NCBI RefSeq assembly: GCF_030286555.1
Contig: NZ_JASVWF010000006.1
Location: 62,001 to 126,000 of the forward strand
Length of the DNA: 64,000 bases
Source of the DNA: Actinomycetospora termitidis
Lineage (GTDB): Bacteria > Actinomycetota > Actinomycetes > Mycobacteriales > Pseudonocardiaceae
Direction of reading: 5' to 3'
The position numbers and the translations under genes were made by a program. The notes under the pieces were generated by a model, which did not search any database, was not told the DNA's origin, and was given only the letters and a program-made list of their open reading frames with translations. Shown one piece after another: positions 16,344 through 23,657 of this stretch (its first letter is position 1; each line of letters starts with the position of its first letter).

Positions 16344-16536
16344 GAGGAACTCCTCGACGGGTCGATTGTTCGTGACCCGCGTTGGACGTTCCCGACCTCC
16401 ACGAATGTTCCCGCGAATCGGCGGGAAACGACGACGGCCGTCGCCGTCCTCGCCGAGTGGTCGTCCACCCGGCGGGGCGAGAGCGCCGCCGTCCGGTGGG
16501 CGCCCACTCGGCCTCGGCGACGATAGGCATGGAAAG

Positions 16537-16577
16537 GCCGTGTGTGGTGCACAGGAATCCTGTGCACCACACACGGC
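16537..16577. terminator. Repeated hairpin element, copy B
   Basis: A perfect 20-base inverted repeat (arms 16537-16556 and 16558-16577, beginning GCCGTGTGTGGTGC) with essentially no loop. It is 37 bases downstream of the Hsp70-like gene's stop at 16614, so it likely terminates that operon. Copy A at 14196 shares the arm sequence. Confidence 0.8.
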
Positions 16578-16613
16578 ATTCGTGGACCTAGCGCGCCGAC
16601 AGGCGACGGCGGA

Positions 16614-18050
16614 TCAGCCCCAGCGGACCCCTCGCGGCGCCGAGGCGGGCGCAGCCACCTCCGGCAGCCGGTTGGCCACCAGATCCAGCCGCGACAACGA
16701 CCGGCCCAGTTCCCCCAGTTCCGACCGGCCCTCCCGCAACAGTTGCAGCGACACTTCCGGCGGAAGCGAGGTGAACGGCCCGAAGCGCTTCGCGATCCCC
16801 AGGCCGATCTCCTCGATCACGCCCCGCAGGTACACGACGGGTTCGCCGCGGCCCTCCACGCTCACCACGCCGATCAGATCACCCACCCCCGCGGCGGCGG
16901 CGAGCACCGTCAGCTCGTGGGCGGCGGCGACGAGCGCGGCGTCCGGACGGTCGTCGGACCCGCGGCCGGGCTCGACCTGCAGCGCCCCCTGCACGACGAC
17001 GGCCTTCGGGTCGTCGAGCGTCGTCGGGACGCGGTGCAGCTTCGCGGCGAGCAGCGTCGTCACGAGCGGCGTCCGGCTGGACCCGCCGGTCAGGTAGAGG
17101 TCGGCGAGGCCCTGCGGTGTGAGGCCGGCCCGCATGACGGTGTCGATCATCTCGTCGACGCTGCGGGTGAGGATCTCGGTGACCGCCTGCTCGTACTCGC
17201 TCCGGGTCAGCCGCATGGCCTCGGAGGACCACGGGAGCGGGAACGCGGCCGTGAGCCGGGAGGAGAGCGACTCCTTGGTCTCGGTGATGTCCTGGCGGAA
17301 GCGGGTCCGGGCCTTCAACGCGACGAGGTCGTCGCGGCCCCAGAGGTCGCTCCACCGTTGCGGGTCGTGGGTCTCGGCGTAGTCGGAGACGAGGGTGAGC
17401 AGTTCGGCGTCCAGATCCTCGCCACCGAGGTTGAGATCCCCACCCGGCGGGCCCGCGAGCTCGAAGCCGGTCCGGCTCCGCCGGAGGACCGCGGTGTCGA
17501 ACGTGCCGCCGCCCAGGTCGTACACGCCGATGGCGCCCCCGACGGGCAGGTCGGCGCCGGAAACGTTCACATAGTGGTGCGCGGCGGCGACGGGCTCGGC
17601 GATCAGTTCCGGGCGGCCGAGCCCGGCGCGCGATGCAGCCTCGCTCAGCCGGATCAGTTCGACACCGCCGGACTGCCACCGGGCTGGATGGGTCAGCACG
17701 ACGCGGTCCGGCGGCCGGCCACCGTGTCGGCGCCGGGCCTCGAAGGAGACCCGGGCGAGCACCGCCCCGACCAGGTCGATCGTCTCGACGTTGACGTCCC
17801 CGAGATGCACCGCGGGAGCTGCCGCCAGCGCTCGCTTCGGCAACCGCTCGGCCCGCGTCGGGTCGAGCACCGCCTCGCTGACGGCGTCCCGGCCGACCAG
17901 GAACTCGCCGTCGGGACCGAGACAGACCATCGACGGCAGGTAGCGCGACGACCCGATCTCGAGGACCTCGATCGGCCCGCCCTCGACGCGGGTGGCCGCC
18001 GTGGTGAACGAGGTCCCGTAGTCGATCGCCAGACTCCAGGGACGGTTCAC
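16614..18050 (-). CDS. Hsp70/DnaK-like ATPase without standard substrate domain
   Basis: A 478-residue protein with the actin-ATPase motifs of Hsp70: phosphate-1 AIDYGTSFT (8-16), phosphate-2 VYDLGGGTFD (176-185) and adenosine motif YLTGGSSRTPLV (319-330). The nucleotide domain ends near 360 and only about 118 residues follow, with none of the usual beta-sandwich substrate domain or EEVD-type tail. GTG at 18050 overlaps the upstream stop (GTGA). It is the last gene of the nine-gene operon and presumably works with the membrane GrpE-like protein and the GTPases. Similar short Hsp70 proteins occur beside dynamin-like genes in other actinobacteria. Confidence 0.9.
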   Translation of the reverse strand: MNRPWSLAIDYGTSFTTAATRVEGGPIEVLEIGSSRYLPSMVCLGPDGEFLVGRDAVSEAVLDPTRAERLPKRALAAAPAVHLGDVNVETIDLVGAVLARVSFEARRRHGGRPPDRVVLTHPARWQSGGVELIRLSEAASRAGLGRPELIAEPVAAAHHYVNVSGADLPVGGAIGVYDLGGGTFDTAVLRRSRTGFELAGPPGGDLNLGGEDLDAELLTLVSDYAETHDPQRWSDLWGRDDLVALKARTRFRQDITETKESLSSRLTAAFPLPWSSEAMRLTRSEYEQAVTEILTRSVDEMIDTVMRAGLTPQGLADLYLTGGSSRTPLVTTLLAAKLHRVPTTLDDPKAVVVQGALQVEPGRGSDDRPDAALVAAAHELTVLAAAAGVGDLIGVVSVEGRGEPVVYLRGVIEEIGLGIAKRFGPFTSLPPEVSLQLLREGRSELGELGRSLSRLDLVANRLPEVAAPASAPRGVRWG

Positions 18051-18409
18051 GACCCGTCCCCGTGGTGGTCGTGGTGCTCGGACCACACCTCGTGGTGACC
18101 GAGGTCGTCGTCCTCGGCGCCGATTTGGTCGGCGTCCCACGGCTGCTCGTGCCCGACGACGGGATCCTCCGCGACCTCGTCCTCGACCGGCTCGGACTCC
18201 GGCTCGCCGGAGGGTGCTCCGACCTCCTCGGCCGAGCCGGAGATCGCCGACGAGACCAGGTGCTCCCACAGCGCGTCGGAGGGCTCGGATGCGGGGTCGA
18301 CGGCGAGGGCGTCGCGCAGCATGCCGAGCTCGGCGTCGGACACGCCCTCCTCCGGGTCGTCGTCCTCGAATTCGGACATGTCGACCCAGGGTTCGTCCTC
18401 CACGATCAC
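18047..18409 (-). CDS. Small acidic protein, 120 aa
   Basis: A strongly acidic protein (MIVEDEPWVDMSEFEDDDPE) with one predicted helix pair (DAELGMLRDALAVDPASEPS and DALWEHLVSSAISG) and a His/Asp-rich disordered tail. GTG at 18409 is chosen because it overlaps the stop of the GTPase gene (GTGA) and GGAGG lies ten bases before it. It sits between the GTPase and Hsp70 genes and may bridge them; no family is recognised. Confidence 0.75.
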   Translation of the reverse strand: MIVEDEPWVDMSEFEDDDPEEGVSDAELGMLRDALAVDPASEPSDALWEHLVSSAISGSAEEVGAPSGEPESEPVEDEVAEDPVVGHEQPWDADQIGAEDDDLGHHEVWSEHHDHHGDGS

Positions 18410-20247
18410 GACCCTGTACCTCCGTCCTGGTCGCGGCAAGCGAGGATCTCGGCGAGTCGACTCGCCCGTTCGCGCATCTGGGAGCGCTTGCGCAGCGTCG
18501 CGTCCGAGGCCTTCTTCCGGTTCGCGACGTCGGACTCCTCGGCGGCTTGGGCCTTCTGGTGCTCGGCGAGACGGGCGTTCAGGCGCTCCTTCTCCTCGAC
18601 GATCGCGCGGGCCACCTCGGCCGAGACCGCCTCGCGCGCCCGCGCGACGGCGGCGGAGAGCGCCGGCGGGATCTCGGTGGTCATGCGCGCGGTCACCTCG
18701 GCGACGTGCCGACGCGCGTCCTCACGGTCCCGGAGGATCTTGTCCCGCTGGTGGCGGCGGTAGGCGAAGATCCCGACGACAGCGGCACCGGCGGCCAATC
18801 CGACCGGGGCGGCGACGAGCAGGCTGAGTAGACCCATCGTCATCGACCCCAGGCCCATCGACATGACCGTCTGCTCGACGAACGAGATCGACGCCGCACC
18901 CCGGGCGGCCTCGGGGAGCTCGTCCTCGGCCAGGCGGCCGGGAGCCGCTCGGGGGCCGCCGTCCAGGACCTGGATGCCGCTCGTGTCGATCGTGTCGGCC
19001 ACGGCTTCGACGAGGCCGGGGAGCTCCTTGCGCAGCTGGGTGTCCAGGTCGACCCACACCGCCTGCACGCGGGCGGGGAGGTCGGCGCTGATCTCGGCGA
19101 GGACGGTCCCACCGCCGGCGGCAATCCGGTCGTGGCACTGCTTGCGCAGGTCCTCCACGCGTCGGGCGAACTCGGTCCGCAGGCCCTGGTCGATGCGCGC
19201 GGAACGGTCCGCGAGCGTCTGGCGCCAGCTGGCGGTGCGGGACTGCAGCGCCGTCAGCGCCTCCCGTTCCACCTTCACGCGGGCCGCGAACCCCGGATCG
19301 GGCGTGAGCGACATCGACCGGCGGACCTGGGTCCGGCACAGGCGCCGGACGGTGAGGTCCACCCGGTGCACCAGGTTCGCCAGCCGCAGCCCCTCGGCGT
19401 CCACGGCGGCCTGCCGGAGGCGTGTGACCAGCGGGTCCATACCGCTGGCCTCCCGACGACGGGTCGCGACGTCGGGTCGGTCGGCCGCGGCCCGGGCCGC
19501 CGCGTCGCTCAGCTTCGCCGACACCGGGAACCACGCCGCGGAGGAGTAGCGCGGAGCGTGCTCGGCGACCCGGGCGAGGTCGCGGGTCACGATCGTGCGC
19601 CACTCCACGAACCGGTCGATCTTCGTGACGGCGATGAGCACCGTCGCGATCCGTTCCGAGGCCCGCTCCAGGAACGTCAGCTCCGACGCGGTGATCTCGC
19701 TCTGCCCGTCGAGGACGAACAGCAGTGCGTCGGCCCGCTCGAGGGTGGCCAGGGTGAGCTCGGCGTGCCCGGCGACGAGCCCGCCGACCCCGGGGGTGTC
19801 GACGAGCTCGAGCCCGTCCGGCACCTCCGGCAGCGTCACCGACACCTCCGAGACGCCCTGCTGCTCGGCCCCGACGTACCGGGACAGCTCCGACAGCCCG
19901 ACCTCCCGGCCACCCGGGGACTGCTCGTCGACCACGACCGCGCCCGGCACGGGACCGTGGCGCAGGACCACGTGGACCGAGGTCGCCACGTCGGCGTCCA
20001 CGGGCAGGAGCCCGGGCCGCCCGATGACGGCGTTGATCAGCGAACTCTTCCCGCGCTTCTTCTCCCCGACGACGACGATGCGCGCCGCTCCGGCCCGGAC
20101 GTGCGCGAGCTCCCGGTCCAGGTTCTCCACCAGGCCGTTCTCGCCGTCCTCCGCCGCGGCGGCCCGGACGTCCGCCACCAGAGCCAGGACCTCGGGGGTG
20201 ACCGCGTGCGGGGCACGGGCCGTGGCCAGGTCGATCTCGATCGTCAC
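18406..20247 (-). CDS. Dynamin-like GTPase with membrane segment (IniA-like)
   Basis: A 613-residue protein with a dynamin-type GTPase domain: P-loop GEKKRGKSS (61-69), G2 threonine in DVATSVHV (near 89), DTPG (150-153) and TKID (208-211). After a long helical stalk there is a hydrophobic hairpin near 465-490 (MTMGLLSLLVAAPVGLAAGA) and a charged coiled-coil C-terminus. Such proteins remodel or seal membranes. GTG at 20247 overlaps the upstream stop (GTGA). Its length and layout are close to mycobacterial IniA (about 640 residues), while the second GTPase of this operon is close to IniC; that identification is inference from length, motifs and pairing. Confidence 0.88.
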   Translation of the reverse strand: MTIEIDLATARAPHAVTPEVLALVADVRAAAAEDGENGLVENLDRELAHVRAGAARIVVVGEKKRGKSSLINAVIGRPGLLPVDADVATSVHVVLRHGPVPGAVVVDEQSPGGREVGLSELSRYVGAEQQGVSEVSVTLPEVPDGLELVDTPGVGGLVAGHAELTLATLERADALLFVLDGQSEITASELTFLERASERIATVLIAVTKIDRFVEWRTIVTRDLARVAEHAPRYSSAAWFPVSAKLSDAAARAAADRPDVATRRREASGMDPLVTRLRQAAVDAEGLRLANLVHRVDLTVRRLCRTQVRRSMSLTPDPGFAARVKVEREALTALQSRTASWRQTLADRSARIDQGLRTEFARRVEDLRKQCHDRIAAGGGTVLAEISADLPARVQAVWVDLDTQLRKELPGLVEAVADTIDTSGIQVLDGGPRAAPGRLAEDELPEAARGAASISFVEQTVMSMGLGSMTMGLLSLLVAAPVGLAAGAAVVGIFAYRRHQRDKILRDREDARRHVAEVTARMTTEIPPALSAAVARAREAVSAEVARAIVEEKERLNARLAEHQKAQAAEESDVANRKKASDATLRKRSQMRERASRLAEILACRDQDGGTGS

Positions 20248-20807
20248 GACGGCTCCTCCGAGGTGTAGACGACGACGCCGGGTCGGCGCAGGACCTCACC
20301 GCGGTCGACGAAGCCGGCCCGGGCCGTGCTGGCGACGGTCCGGACCTGCTGGGGCGACGGCGCCGGCTCGACGTCGAGCGCGTCGTGCTCCCGGCGGTCG
20401 AAGACCGAGCCGTCCGGTTCGACGACGCGCACGCCGACCTCCGCGAGCCCCTGGTGCAACCGCCCCGCCAGGGCCGCGTTCTCGTCCGCGAGCCGGTCGC
20501 TCAGGTCGATGCAGAGCTCGACGAGCCGGCGCCGCTCCTCGGCCGCGCGCCGGTCGGGCACGAGCACCGGGGGCGGAGCGGCCACCGGCGCCGGCGCGGG
20601 AGCCGGTCCCGGAGTCGGTCCCACAGCCCGCGCGGGCGGCGGTGGCGGGGGCGTCCACCGGGGAGGAGCCGGGGCCGGGATCGGGGCCGACCCCGGCCCG
20701 GGTGCCGTCCCGGGGCGCTCCACGCGCTCCGGACGGCCGGTCCACCAGAGGATCACGGCGGCGGCCAGGCAGAGCCCGGCCAACGCGTAGAGCAGCGTGG
20801 ACAGCAC
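20244..20807 (-). CDS. Membrane-anchored GrpE-like protein
   Basis: A 187-residue protein: an N-terminal membrane helix (MLSTLLYALAGLCLAAAVIL), a Pro/Ala linker to about residue 85, a helical segment (RRLVELCIDLSDRLADENAA) and a C-terminal region with the GrpE beta-domain pattern (VRVVEPDGSVFDRREHDALD ... ADRGEVLRRPGVVVY style ending). GrpE is normally soluble and exchanges nucleotide on Hsp70; anchoring one in the membrane would localise the Hsp70 of this operon. The stop overlaps the GTPase start by GTGA. Confidence 0.75.
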   Translation of the reverse strand: MLSTLLYALAGLCLAAAVILWWTGRPERVERPGTAPGPGSAPIPAPAPPRWTPPPPPPARAVGPTPGPAPAPAPVAAPPPVLVPDRRAAEERRRLVELCIDLSDRLADENAALAGRLHQGLAEVGVRVVEPDGSVFDRREHDALDVEPAPSPQQVRTVASTARAGFVDRGEVLRRPGVVVYTSEEPS

Positions 20808-20810
20808 GGG

Positions 20811-21521
20811 TCACTGCCCGCACAGTGCGGTGCGGTCCCCGATGGTCAGCGGGGCGTCGACCATCTGCTGCCAGGTGACCTTGCCGACGATCGAGGACTC
20901 GGTCCACGAGAACGGCGAGTTCTTGTAGATCCGGATGTAGTCCTGGTACGGCTGGCCGTCCGTGCCGGTCAGCGTGCCCTTGTAGTCGACGGCACAGGCA
21001 TCCTCCGCGATGAAGGTGAACGTGCTGTACCCGTTCCTCGCGGACGCCAGGAACTGGTCCGAGGTCCCGGAGTACTGGCTGTAGAACGTGAGGATCCCGG
21101 TCCCGGGGTCGCACGAGATCGCCTCGACCTCACCGGTGATCGGCTCGATCGGACGGCAGGTCCCGTTCCCGGTGCCGAACATCGTGTTGACGTTCCAGCC
21201 CTTCGCCGACGGCGTGGTCGGTTGGGTCGGGAACACGGTGTACGGCGCGCTGCTGGTGGGCGCGGCGACCGGCGTGCTCGGCGGCGGTGCCGGTGCCCGG
21301 CTGCCGCGGCCCGCCACGACGCCGGCCGTGATCACTCCGCCGAGCAGGACGAGGACGCCGACGGCGACCCCGATCCACACCCACGGTGACCTGCGACGCG
21401 GCGGCGGGGGAGGGGTCGGGAGAGGACCGCTCGGGTGCCCGCCGCCGGGCGGCATCCCGGCGGGAGGACCGCCCGACGGCGTGGTGGGAGACCAGGGACG
21501 CTGCTGGAACTGATCGGTCAT
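20811..21521 (-). CDS. Membrane protein sharing the kinase's extracellular domain
   Basis: A 236-residue protein: Pro/Gly-rich cytoplasmic N-terminus, one membrane helix (SPWVWIGVAVGVLVLLGGVI), a Pro/Thr linker and an extracellular domain of about 130 residues with four cysteines. That domain aligns with the C-terminus of the kinase gene just upstream (NTMFGTGNGTCR / QTMFAEGGENGPC; EDACAVDYKGTLTGTDGQPY / EDACSVDYQLLYTGSDNVAY; KNSPFSW / KKSPWAY; ALCGQ / ALCGT at the end), so the pair arose by duplication. ATG at 21521 is preferred for GGGAC upstream; a GTG at 21530 overlaps the kinase stop. Confidence 0.82.
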   Translation of the reverse strand: MTDQFQQRPWSPTTPSGGPPAGMPPGGGHPSGPLPTPPPPPRRRSPWVWIGVAVGVLVLLGGVITAGVVAGRGSRAPAPPPSTPVAAPTSSAPYTVFPTQPTTPSAKGWNVNTMFGTGNGTCRPIEPITGEVEAISCDPGTGILTFYSQYSGTSDQFLASARNGYSTFTFIAEDACAVDYKGTLTGTDGQPYQDYIRIYKNSPFSWTESSIVGKVTWQQMVDAPLTIGDRTALCGQ

Positions 21522-21526
21522 CGCGA

Positions 21527-23179
21527 TCACGTCCCGCACAGCGCGGCAGTGCTGCCGACCACCGGCGGCTTGGCGTCGAGGACGGACTGCCAGGAGACGC
21601 TCGCCGGCGCCACCGTCTGGTACGCCCACGGCGACTTCTTGAACACCCTCATGTAGGCCTGGTAGGCGACGTTGTCGCTCCCGGTGTAGAGGAGCTGGTA
21701 GTCCACCGAGCAGGCGTCCTCACCGAGGTAGTTCATCGTGGTCCCCGCTCCGCTGCGCACACTCGCGACGTAGCGGTCGTACGTCGACGCCGTCTGGTCG
21801 TAGAAGGTCGTCCAGGAGGTCTTCGGGTCGGTACAGCTCATGCTCGCGACCGCCCCCGTCGCCGTCGTCTCGGTCGTGCAGGGTCCGTTCTCCCCGCCCT
21901 CGGCGAACATCGTCTGCAGCGTGTAGCCCGCGGCCGACGGGGCCGCCGGCGTGGCCGGCGTCGTCGGGAACGTGTTCGGGAAGCTGGTCACGGCGCTGGG
22001 CGTCGGGGTGGCGGGCGGCGGCGCGGCCGTGCTCCCGCTGCGTCCGAGGGCGAAGGCGGCGATGCCGGCGCCGATCAGCACGATGACGGCGAGGGCCGCG
22101 GCCCCGATCCAGACCCACGGGGATCGCTTGCGCTGCTCCGGGCCGGGCTGCACCGGCTGCTGCTGGGGCCACGGCGACGTCGGCGGGTGGTTCGGCGGAG
22201 GCATCCACACGCCGTCGGGGTAGGGGCGGGTCCCGCCACCCTGCTGCTCGGAGGGGCCCCGCTGCTCGGGGATCGGGTCCGCAGGCGGCGGAGGCGGCGG
22301 GGGAGGGGTTCCGGCCCCACCGGCCAGTGCCGCCCGGCACGCGTTCGCGAACTGCCCGGCCGTGGCGTAGCGCTCGTCGGGGTCCTTCGCCATCGCCGTC
22401 GCGACCACCTGGTCGAGCGCGGCCGGGATACCGGGCACGACGTCGGAGGGCCGCGGGACCGGGGCCGACTCGTGCGCCTCCATGATCGCCTTCAGGCCGT
22501 GCACGGGGTACGGGCGCTGGCCGGTCAGGCACTCGTGGAGCACGCACCCGAGGGCGTAGATGTCGACGCGGTGGTCGAGCGAGTCGGAGCGGAAGCGCTC
22601 CGGCGCCATGTACTCGAGCGTGCCCATGGTCGAGCCGGTGCCGGTGATCGTGGTGGCGCCGGTGCCGCCGACCGAGCGCGCGACGCCGAAGTCGGAGAGG
22701 GCCGCGAAGTGTCCGTCGCCCACCTCGGTCGGCACGGTGAGCACGTTGGACGGCTTGACGTCGCGGTGGACCAGGCCCTTGGCGTGGGCGGCGGCGAGCG
22801 CGGAGGCGACCTGGCCGAGCAGGTCGACCGCGAGCGCCGGCGACAGGCGGCCGTGCTGCGAGACGAGCTCGCCGAGGTGCGGCCCGTCCACGAGCCGCAT
22901 GTCCATGTAGAGCCGACCGGCGATCTCGCCGTAGTCGTGGATCGGCACGATGTGCGGGTTGGTCAGCTCGGCGACGAGCTGGCACTCCCGCCGGAACCGG
23001 GCCGCGAACTCGGTGTCCTGCGCGTACTGGGGCGCGAGCAGCTTCAGCGCCACCGTCCGGTTCCGTCGGAGGTCCCGGGCCCGGAAGACCTCGCCGACCG
23101 CGCCGCGGCCGACGAGGGACTCCAACCGGTACTGCCCGAGCTGCGCCCCGACCCCGGACGCCCCGCTCGTCGTCGTCAC
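21527..23179 (-). CDS. Transmembrane Ser/Thr protein kinase (PknB type)
   Basis: A 550-residue Hanks-type kinase. The kinase domain (about 15-285) shows the Gly-rich loop GRGAVGEVF, Lys46 (VALKLL), Glu65, the catalytic HRDVKPSN (Asp140), SDFG (Asp163) and MGTLEYMAPE. A Pro-rich juxtamembrane linker (290-350), one membrane helix (about 354-379), a Pro/Thr stalk and an extracellular domain (418-550) follow; the last is shared with the neighbouring membrane protein instead of being PASTA. GTG at 23179 begins six bases after the stop of the calcium-repeat gene. It probably senses an envelope signal and phosphorylates operon products. Confidence 0.93.
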   Translation of the reverse strand: MTTTSGASGVGAQLGQYRLESLVGRGAVGEVFRARDLRRNRTVALKLLAPQYAQDTEFAARFRRECQLVAELTNPHIVPIHDYGEIAGRLYMDMRLVDGPHLGELVSQHGRLSPALAVDLLGQVASALAAAHAKGLVHRDVKPSNVLTVPTEVGDGHFAALSDFGVARSVGGTGATTITGTGSTMGTLEYMAPERFRSDSLDHRVDIYALGCVLHECLTGQRPYPVHGLKAIMEAHESAPVPRPSDVVPGIPAALDQVVATAMAKDPDERYATAGQFANACRAALAGGAGTPPPPPPPPADPIPEQRGPSEQQGGGTRPYPDGVWMPPPNHPPTSPWPQQQPVQPGPEQRKRSPWVWIGAAALAVIVLIGAGIAAFALGRSGSTAAPPPATPTPSAVTSFPNTFPTTPATPAAPSAAGYTLQTMFAEGGENGPCTTETTATGAVASMSCTDPKTSWTTFYDQTASTYDRYVASVRSGAGTTMNYLGEDACSVDYQLLYTGSDNVAYQAYMRVFKKSPWAYQTVAPASVSWQSVLDAKPPVVGSTAALCGT

Positions 23180-23184
23180 GATCG

Positions 23185-23571
23185 TCAGACCGTCGTGGTG
23201 CCGGAGTAGGGCTCCGACGCGTCGTACGAGCCGTCGCCGTCGGTGTCGTAGACGATCTCGTCCGCGGACCCGTTGCCGTCGGTGTCGACCAGGGCGGTGT
23301 CCACCCAGCCGTCGGAGTCCGTGTCCATCTCGACGGTGTCGATGCGGCCGTCGCCGTCGTAGTCGGAGGCGATCGACTCGCGGTAGCTGTCGCCGTCCAG
23401 GTCGACCTGGGTGGTGTCGGCGTAACCGTCGCCGTCGGCGTCCACGGTGATGGAGTCGACGTAGCCGGCGGAGTTGGTGGTGTAGCTGGCCACCTGCTCC
23501 CCGGTCTCGGGGTCGTAGGCCGCGTCGTCGGTGACGTACAGGCCGCTGCTGCTGGTGCTGGTGTCGGACAT
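23185..23571 (-). CDS. Six-repeat calcium-type (DxDGDG) protein without signal peptide
   Basis: A 128-residue acidic protein. Residues 44-121 are six consecutive 13-residue repeats of the form D-x-D-G-D-G-x-x-D-x-x-x-V (for example DADGDGYADTTQV and DYDGDGRIDTVEM), i.e. EF-hand-loop or thrombospondin-3-like calcium loops without flanking helices. The N-terminus (MSDTSTSSSGLYVTDDAAYD) has no signal peptide, so the protein appears cytoplasmic unless exported by another route. ATG at 23571 is used. It sits between the first GTPase and the kinase genes. The DNA is a 39-base tandem repeat. Confidence 0.88.
   Translation of the reverse strand: MSDTSTSSSGLYVTDDAAYDPETGEQVASYTTNSAGYVDSITVDADGDGYADTTQVDLDGDSYRESIASDYDGDGRIDTVEMDTDSDGWVDTALVDTDGNGSADEIVYDTDGDGSYDASEPYSGTTTV
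23209..23442 (-). repeat. Six 39-bp tandem repeats coding DxDGDG units
   Basis: The six 13-residue units of the calcium-repeat protein correspond to exactly 6 x 39 bases with no spacer. Units are diverged at synonymous sites, so the array is not freshly amplified. Confidence 0.75.
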
Positions 23572-23657
23572 CGGTGCCGCCTCTCGGGCCGTCGGTGGTG
23601 AACGGCCTTTGGACGACGCCGGGGTGCCGGGATGTTCCCGGCGATCCGAGGATTTTC

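Noticed and set aside
16614-18050. Actin- or ParM-like filament protein instead of Hsp70
   Set aside because: DLGGGTFD and YLTGGSSRTPL fit Hsp70, and a GrpE-like gene lies in the same operon.
16542-18098. Plus-strand frame starting within hairpin copy B
   Set aside because: Begins inside the inverted repeat and lies opposite the Hsp70-like gene.
21386-23209. 607-residue plus-strand frame over the kinase gene
   Set aside because: Mirror of the kinase frame, no motif or ribosome site.
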